A stretch of 19,630 nt of DNA. Source: Chloroflexota bacterium. GTDB lineage: Bacteria > Chloroflexota > Anaerolineae > J102. Numbering within the stretch: position 1 is the stretch's first letter; every line of letters starts with the position of its first letter. The notes beneath the pieces were generated by a model that had not been told where the DNA came from, ran no database searches, and saw only the letters and a list, made by a program, of their open reading frames with translations. The position numbers were made by a program, and so were the translations under genes. The stretch spans positions 1 through 19,630 of the forward strand of contig PIVW01000045.1 of NCBI GenBank assembly GCA_003353825.1, read 5' to 3'. Positions 15,048-19,630 of this stretch are shown here, one piece after another.

Positions 15048-15449
15048 ATGAATCGTCCTCTAGCTGGAACCTTGTTGGCCATTGGTGCAGCCATTGCCGC
15101 GCTTCTGGCACTCCTTCGCGTATTGCAGATGTTGGGCATCATGGGCGTTCAGAATCCATTCTTGTTCGGCCCTGAGAAATTCTTCTTGCCTTCTGTCAAC
15201 TGGTTAGGCGCGATTATGTATGTGATCTTGGCCTTGATCTGGATTTGGGCTGCGCGAGGTCTTTGGAATGTCGATCCTCAGTCATGGCTCTTTGTTGTGG
15301 TTCTGGCGATCTTCTACCTGATCCTTGATATCGTATATCTTCTGACCGACACACCGTGGCAAGATGTATCGACCTCGATTCTCGTTAGCGCTGTTGTATT
15401 GATAATAGCAATACTACCCGGAACCAGGACTGCCTATCAGCAGACGTAA
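15048..15449 (+). CDS. small four-helix integral membrane protein, unknown function
   Basis: 133 aa, very hydrophobic, with a strong ribosome site (AAGGAGAG, eight bases before ATG). About four membrane segments: residues 6-30, 50-70, 80-99 and 108-126. Between helices 1 and 2 lies a polar segment, NPFLFGPEKFFLPSVNW. There are no catalytic motifs or cysteine pairs. I do not recognise the family. It has its own promoter and a strong terminator, so it is probably monocistronic. It does not belong to the minus-strand importer cluster. Confidence 0.8.
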   Translation: MNRPLAGTLLAIGAAIAALLALLRVLQMLGIMGVQNPFLFGPEKFFLPSVNWLGAIMYVILALIWIWAARGLWNVDPQSWLFVVVLAIFYLILDIVYLLTDTPWQDVSTSILVSAVVLIIAILPGTRTAYQQT

Positions 15450-15477
15450 TAAGACATCTGAAACCGGCTTACTCAAC

Positions 15478-15516
15478 AATGCGACCCTATTTCCAAGAAG
15501 GATAGGGTCGCATTTT
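15478..15516 (+). terminator. intrinsic terminator after the membrane-protein gene
   Basis: Stem AATGCGACCCTAT (15478-15490) and ATAGGGTCGCATT (15502-15514), 13 perfect pairs with an 11-base loop, ending in TTTT. It lies about 30 bases after the stop codon. Confidence 0.85.
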
Positions 15517-15540
15517 ATGCGTTACGGGAGAACGTATTTC

Positions 15541-15568
15541 TTGACCTCATCGATGGTTGAGCGATAAT
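15541..15568 (+). promoter_or_regulatory. putative sigma70-like promoter for the GHMP kinase
   Basis: TTGACC (15541-15546), a 16-base spacer, and GATAAT (15563-15568). It lies just downstream of the terminator and about 95 bases before the kinase ATG. Confidence 0.5.
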
Positions 15569-15663
15569 GCCAAAGGTCGGGATCAGATCACACGAAACCG
15601 ATTGGAATATACAGGATATTGCTACGACATCAAGCTTACGACGACGTAGGTTAGGAGAGCAGA

Positions 15664-16728
15664 ATGAGCAGTACAATACACCCGGCTAGACCCAAGCGCC
15701 TGATCAATTGCGTAGCCCCGATTAGGATCTGCGACAATGGCGGATGGACCGACACTTGGTTTGCCGAACATGGTAAGATATTCAATATCGGTGTCTATCC
15801 CTATGCCGAAGTGCAGATTAATGTCTATCGCAGTGGGGATCAGAGCCAACGGATTATCATTTTCGCTGAAAATTATGGAGAACGCTACTCACCGATTCTA
15901 AATGGCTCTCGCTGGGATCGGCATCCGCTCTTGGAAGCGGCTATCGAGCGCATGGGCATCCCAGATGATGTTGCCATTCAGGTTACCATCTACTCCGAAG
16001 CACCTGTTGGCGCCTCAACCGGCACCTCTGCCGCCGTAACCGTTGCCTTGATTGGAGCACTGGACCGCCTCACCCCGGGACGACTTACCACGCACGAAGT
16101 GGCTTACACAGCACACGCAATCGAAACTGAAATGCTGGGGCAACAGTGTGGTATACAGGATCAGCTTTGCTCGGCCTTTGGCGGCATCAACTATATCGAG
16201 ATGTTTCAGTATCCCCATGCTACGGTCTCACCCATCCACCTGCCCAACACCATCTGGTGGGAACTAGAACGCCGTTTGGCCTTGATCTATCTGGGGAAGT
16301 CACATTCATCTTCCCGCGTTCACGAAAAGGTCATCCGTGATCTGGAAGAAACCGGGCCTGACGCCAAAAGTCTCATCGCATTACGTTCAACTGCCGCACC
16401 ATCGCGGGATGCCCTCTACGCCGGAGACTTCATCGGCCTGGGCGCAGCCATGAGCAAGAATACCGAAGCACAGCGCGACCTCCATCCCGATCTGGTTAGC
16501 GCCGACGCACAACGGGTGATCGATATTGCCGTAGAACATGGCGCGGTGGGCTACAAAGTCAATGGCGCCGGCGGAGATGGTGGATCTGTGACGATTCTTT
16601 GTGGCCCCACCTCTCATGTGAAGCGCACGATGATCCGGGAGATCGAACAGGAAGATCAGCTCTTTCAGAATATCCCTATCTATCTGAGTCGTGTGGGTCT
16701 GCGCACCTGGGAGACGGCACTCAGCTAG
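15664..16728 (+). CDS. GHMP-family sugar kinase
   Basis: 354 aa, the size of heptose-7-phosphate kinase (HddA), fucokinase-domain and galactokinase-like enzymes, which phosphorylate a sugar with ATP in the cytosol. Motif 1 is APIRICDNGGWTDTWF (18-33). The phosphate-binding motif 2 is APVGASTGTSAAV (112-124), and motif 3 is KVNGAGGDGGS (298-308). A conserved sugar-binding stretch, GQQCGIQDQLCSAFGGINYIE, lies in the middle. Start ATG is six bases after GGAG. The closest role I can name is an HddA-like or unknown sugar-1-kinase; the specificity is open. Its 3' end overlaps the opposite-strand phosphatase by 8 bases. Confidence 0.88.
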   Translation: MSSTIHPARPKRLINCVAPIRICDNGGWTDTWFAEHGKIFNIGVYPYAEVQINVYRSGDQSQRIIIFAENYGERYSPILNGSRWDRHPLLEAAIERMGIPDDVAIQVTIYSEAPVGASTGTSAAVTVALIGALDRLTPGRLTTHEVAYTAHAIETEMLGQQCGIQDQLCSAFGGINYIEMFQYPHATVSPIHLPNTIWWELERRLALIYLGKSHSSSRVHEKVIRDLEETGPDAKSLIALRSTAAPSRDALYAGDFIGLGAAMSKNTEAQRDLHPDLVSADAQRVIDIAVEHGAVGYKVNGAGGDGGSVTILCGPTSHVKRTMIREIEQEDQLFQNIPIYLSRVGLRTWETALS

Positions 16729-17656
16729 CTTGCCCCAGTGTCAGGCTATCGATCAAGTCGCCTTCGGTATTGAAAAAGCTGAGATTGATACAGTGCGAGC
16801 CGGCCGTTGCCAGCATGGCGCCATACGCCTGATTGTAACGCACGGCGCTCTCAGGCAGCGCTGCACCCATGCGATAGATGCTGCGTCCCCCCAGTCCATT
16901 GACGAAATAGGGGATACCCTCAGCTTGCAGGCGCTCGTACGTGTGGTCATGGCCGGCGATCACAGCGGTCGCCCCCCACTCCGCAAAGGGCCATTGTAGT
17001 TCGATATCGGAACCGTGCATTGTAGAGGATGAATAGGGTGCATGGTGGAGTAAAACGATCTTCCAGGGCGTTGTGTTCCCCTGCAATCGCCTCTGCAACC
17101 ACTTCGCCTGTGCGCTATCCGCTGTGCGTCCATCAGGTTCACGGGTATCGCTGTCGACGATAAACAAATGTACAGGACCCCGGCGGATATCATAGTAGCG
17201 TTCGTTCCCGGGTAAGGTGAAATAGTCGAGATAGGCTTGAATCGTGCCGGAGCGCCAATCATGATTGCCCAGGGCGGGGAAGAACCGATTCTCGTCTGCT
17301 CCACCGCCATAAATGCCGGCATATGGGTAGATGTAGCTGTGATAGTACTGGCCGATGTTTCTATCGATGCTCTTTGCAAGCCCCCAGGGATAGTTATTAT
17401 CTCCAACCGTGGTGATGAAATCGACCTGCCAGCTATCAACCAGCGTAGCGACTTGCGCCTCGGCCCGTCCATCGTGGCCATAATCCCCGACGATAGCGAA
17501 TCGCCTATCCGCAGAACAATCGCCGGGGCTGGCAGTGATCGGCTGGTAGATCTCGTAAAGGTCACGACCCGGCGCCCACCGCATCCAGGCCAGATACCCT
17601 GTTATGCCTGCTATCACCAAAAGCAGTCCGCCCATCCAGAGATAAGTCCGTTTCAT
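16721..17656 (-). CDS. membrane-anchored or exported metallophosphoesterase, tartrate-resistant acid phosphatase-like
   Basis: 311 aa. Residues 5-25 form one hydrophobic segment after MKR, a signal anchor or uncleaved signal. The catalytic motifs are complete: D58 in AIVGDYGHDG, G85-D-N-N88-Y, G130-N-H-D133, H204-H205 in LLHHAPYSS, and G235-H-D-H238 in AGHDHTYER. This order and spacing fit the acid phosphatase 5-like branch of the calcineurin superfamily. It probably hydrolyses phosphomonoesters outside the membrane. It starts 21 bases after the Sua5-gene stop on the same strand, with a dispersed repeat copy in that gap, and ends overlapping the kinase tail-to-tail. Confidence 0.88.
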   Translation of the reverse strand: MKRTYLWMGGLLLVIAGITGYLAWMRWAPGRDLYEIYQPITASPGDCSADRRFAIVGDYGHDGRAEAQVATLVDSWQVDFITTVGDNNYPWGLAKSIDRNIGQYYHSYIYPYAGIYGGGADENRFFPALGNHDWRSGTIQAYLDYFTLPGNERYYDIRRGPVHLFIVDSDTREPDGRTADSAQAKWLQRRLQGNTTPWKIVLLHHAPYSSSTMHGSDIELQWPFAEWGATAVIAGHDHTYERLQAEGIPYFVNGLGGRSIYRMGAALPESAVRYNQAYGAMLATAGSHCINLSFFNTEGDLIDSLTLGQAS

Positions 17657-17659
17657 ACC

Positions 17660-17682
17660 GGTTCTGGCTTGTCCAGGTTAGG
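17660..17682 (+). repeat. dispersed intergenic repeat, copy 2
   Basis: Reads GGTTCTGGCTTGTCC then AGGTTAGG. It is identical over its 23 bases to the inverted copy at 19511-19536. It overlaps the TAA stop of the Sua5-family gene (17678-17680) and fills the gap before the phosphatase start. Confidence 0.78.
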
Positions 17683-18316
17683 CATGGTCCAATACGACAG
17701 GCCGGTCGAGGATGGCTGATAGGGCATCAGCGGAAATGGCGCCTGCACGGAGGATCGTGGGCAGTTCTGTGGTTAAATCGAGAACTGTTGAAGGCTCTTT
17801 GCCGGGCGTTTCGCCTCCATCGACGATAAGGTGCACCCGACCCTTGAGTTGATTCCAGGCTTGTTCCGCGTTTCTCGCCGGGGGCTGGCCCGAGCGGTTG
17901 GCACTGCTGATGGCCAGGGGAACGCCAACTTGACGTAATATTTCGAGGGCGAGGTCGTGGTCTGGAATGCGGAGACCTAGCGACGGTCGGCCCGCAGTGA
18001 CGATGTCTGGCAGTGCAGGTTTTTTGGGCAGCACCAGAGTCAGAGGGCCGGGCCAGAACTGATTGGTGAGTTCGACAAAACCGGGTAGAGGTTCGGCAAT
18101 GTCACTGACCATTTCATAGGTTGCGATCATGACCGGCAACGCCACATCCATCGCTCGCTCTTTGGCCAGGAACACCTGTCGTACGGCCTCTTCATTTTGT
18201 GCTAGACAGGCGACACCATAGAGGGTATCGGTGGGAAAGACTACTATGTAGCCGTGGCGAAGGGCAGTGATCGCTTCTGTGAGTTGGTCTGCGGAGATGA
18301 TGTCTGTAGATGGCAT
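17678..18316 (-). CDS. L-threonylcarbamoyladenylate synthase (Sua5/YciO/YrdC family)
   Basis: 212 aa from ATG at 18316 (MPSTDIISADQLTEAI). Longer readings upstream would run into the divergent channel gene and lack family similarity. It makes threonylcarbamoyl-AMP from threonine, bicarbonate and ATP for the universal t6A37 tRNA modification. Motifs: FPTDTLYGV (27-35), K52/R54 of the nucleotide site, FWPGPLTLVLP (87-97), SSANRSGQPP (137-146) and PSTVLDLT (176-182). The length fits the YrdC-domain-only form, without the C-terminal Sua5 domain. The YciO paralogue cannot be fully excluded. The start has no good ribosome site. Confidence 0.9.
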   Translation of the reverse strand: MPSTDIISADQLTEAITALRHGYIVVFPTDTLYGVACLAQNEEAVRQVFLAKERAMDVALPVMIATYEMVSDIAEPLPGFVELTNQFWPGPLTLVLPKKPALPDIVTAGRPSLGLRIPDHDLALEILRQVGVPLAISSANRSGQPPARNAEQAWNQLKGRVHLIVDGGETPGKEPSTVLDLTTELPTILRAGAISADALSAILDRPVVLDHA

Positions 18317-18410
18317 AGGACAGGAGTATAGCAGAGGATGTAGCTGGGATTGTAATTGCACCGCTTGAACAACTTTCCCAATTTGCACGCTCTCGCCCAT
18401 AATAGGAACT

Positions 18411-19466
18411 ATGTTCGATATCGCCACATTGGTAGGTTTACGTCCGCAGGACCTGCGTCGCCTCGTTGCATCTGTGTTGATGATCCTGATCATCTTTATC
18501 GCCGGCGTCGCCGGCTATTCGACTCTAGCAGATCTCAGTCTGGGTGATGCCCTCTACATGACGGTGATCACCATCTCGACGGTGGGGTTTGCGGAGTTAG
18601 GCGACTTCGATACATCAACTCGGATTTTTTCATCCTTGTTGATTATCTTCACAATCGTTTGGGGCGCGTGGGCGTTACAATCAGTACTTGGCACACTTCT
18701 CAGCCCGCAGTTTCGGATGGGCGTCGGACAGATTCGAGCGGTAAGGAAGGCGCAAAGAATGCAAAATCATACAATCATTTGTGGTTATGGCCGCATCGGT
18801 CGAGCAGTAGCAGCAGAAATGGATCAAAATGGCGAGTGCTTTGTCATCATCGAACACGACCTGGATATGGTCGAGACATTACGTGAACAAAAAATGCACG
18901 CCGTCCACGGCGACGCTACGGAGGATGAAACCTTGATAGCGGCGGGGATTCAGACCGCCAAACGTCTTGTCTCCGTACTCAATACCGACAATGCCAATAT
19001 CGTTACTGTATTGAGCGCTAGAGAACTTAATCCTTCACTATGGATTGCCAGCCGTGTGGTTCAGCCCGAATCTCAGCACAAACTCACACGAGCCGGTGCC
19101 AATGAAGTGGTTTCTCCCTATGAATTCGGTGGCCGGAGACTTGCGCTCACCATCCTCAGGCCCCATGTCTCTGAATTCTTGGCAGAGGTGGTGTTCGATG
19201 AAGGCCGAGGGGCGGAGATGGATGAAGTACCTGTATTGCCGGGATCCGCTCTCGCCGACAGGACCTTGGGAGATGTCAAGTTACGTACCGAGTTCGATGT
19301 GACCGTCATTGCCCTTTACCACCCCGATGCCGAAAATCACGGCCACGCTGCCCAGGGCTTTGAACTCAACCCTGGCCCTAACACCACGCTCCACGAGGGT
19401 GACGTACTGATTCTGGTGGGGACCAAACAGCAACTCGAGGCAGTGCATAAGGCTCTAGGCGCTTAG
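18411..19466 (+). CDS. two-transmembrane potassium channel with RCK (TrkA-N/TrkA-C) domains
   Basis: 351 aa. Residues 19-38 and 72-95 are the two membrane helices. The pore loop between them has the filter TVGFAELG (57-64), a TVGF variant of TVGYG. An NAD-binding-type RCK domain starts at 119 (HTIICGYGRIGRAVAAEM, GYGRIG at 125-130, acidic strand end IIEHD, later HGDATED). The TrkA-C domain covers about 265-350 (DEVPVLPGSALADRTLGDVKL ... LHEGDVLILVGT). MthK-like architecture, gated by ligand binding to the RCK ring. ATG at 18411 follows AGGA by five bases. It is divergent from the Sua5-family gene across 94 bases. Confidence 0.92.
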   Translation: MFDIATLVGLRPQDLRRLVASVLMILIIFIAGVAGYSTLADLSLGDALYMTVITISTVGFAELGDFDTSTRIFSSLLIIFTIVWGAWALQSVLGTLLSPQFRMGVGQIRAVRKAQRMQNHTIICGYGRIGRAVAAEMDQNGECFVIIEHDLDMVETLREQKMHAVHGDATEDETLIAAGIQTAKRLVSVLNTDNANIVTVLSARELNPSLWIASRVVQPESQHKLTRAGANEVVSPYEFGGRRLALTILRPHVSEFLAEVVFDEGRGAEMDEVPVLPGSALADRTLGDVKLRTEFDVTVIALYHPDAENHGHAAQGFELNPGPNTTLHEGDVLILVGTKQQLEAVHKALGA

Positions 19467-19630
19467 GCGTTAAGCATTTCCAGATTTGCCCACTCAAAAG
19501 GAATTAGGTGTGTCCTAACCTGGACAAGCCAGAACCAAAGAGGTCCATGACTTGCCACAATGCGATAAAATGTGTAAAGCTAGAGCGGTCCTCTCCATCA
19601 TTGGGATTCCTTTCTTATGCTGTGAATACA
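19467..19630. other. non-coding tail of the window
   Basis: No gene seen. It contains dispersed repeat copy 3 and an A/T-rich stretch (GATAAAATGTGTAAA, 19564-19578) that could belong to a promoter of a gene beyond the edge, but I could not pair it with a good -35. Confidence 0.5.
19511..19536 (-). repeat. dispersed intergenic repeat, copy 3 (inverted)
   Basis: Plus strand begins TGTCCTAACCTGGAC and ends AAGCCAGAACC, the exact reverse complement of copy 2 extended by the ACA seen in copy 1. It lies 45 bases beyond the channel stop. Confidence 0.78.

Noticed and set aside
18317..18493. 59-residue N-terminal extension of the Sua5-family protein
   Set aside because: It would overlap the divergent channel gene start, begins with a basic unlike sequence, and the family fold starts at the ATG at 18316.

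Overview
The window is about 20 kb of bacterial DNA of moderate GC. It looks like a chromosomal piece of an uncultured Chloroflexota member (Anaerolineae/Caldilineae-like). I infer this from protein style (Ala/Glu-repeat lipoprotein linker, Fn3-type phosphoesterase ending in a FGLAPGS-like tail, RCK potassium channel) and from intergenic short-period repeats; no rRNA or marker gene settles it.

Minus-strand block, 77-14502, read right to left. A good sigma70-like promoter (TTGACA-N17-TATGCT, 14571-14599) carries a LacI-type operator-like inverted repeat just downstream. Next comes a 36-codon remnant of a LacI-family DNA-binding domain. Then follows a complete peptide/oligosaccharide-type ABC importer: lipoprotein binding protein, two permeases and two ATPases (12054-14114 down to 7203). 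After it come two uroporphyrinogen-decarboxylase/MtaA-like proteins, the first of which is broken, then a GNAT acetyltransferase, a secreted metallophosphoesterase with a beta-sandwich front domain, a decayed HepT (HEPN/DUF86) toxin gene, a broken Gfo/Idh/MocA oxidoreductase, a cupin, and an N-acylglucosamine 2-epimerase-family enzyme. Stop/start overlaps join the ATPase to the first UroD-like gene and the oxidoreductase to the cupin. The set looks like an uptake and catabolism cluster for an unidentified, possibly methylated, sugar or glycoside.

Right part, 14600-19630. A plus-strand unknown four-helix membrane protein has a promoter and a strong intrinsic terminator. A plus-strand GHMP-family sugar kinase follows, overlapping tail-to-tail with a minus-strand acid-phosphatase-like enzyme. 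The tRNA t6A synthesis gene (Sua5/YrdC) is read divergently from a two-helix potassium channel with an RCK domain.

Most notable observations: (i) four eroded genes (UroD-like, Gfo/Idh, HepT, LacI), two of which carry single internal deletions plus frame change of roughly similar size, so either recent decay or assembly error; (ii) a retained promoter/operator whose local LacI repressor is destroyed; (iii) a 22-26 bp repeat present three times in intergenic gaps; (iv) two perfect hairpins after the binding-protein gene and a period-15 repeat/hairpin between the two ATPase genes, suggesting RNA-level control of importer stoichiometry; (v) paired MtaA-like proteins with zinc-type His/Cys ligands inside a sugar cluster, a possible uncharacterised demethylation step. 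I saw no CRISPR, tRNA, rRNA or intact insertion sequence.
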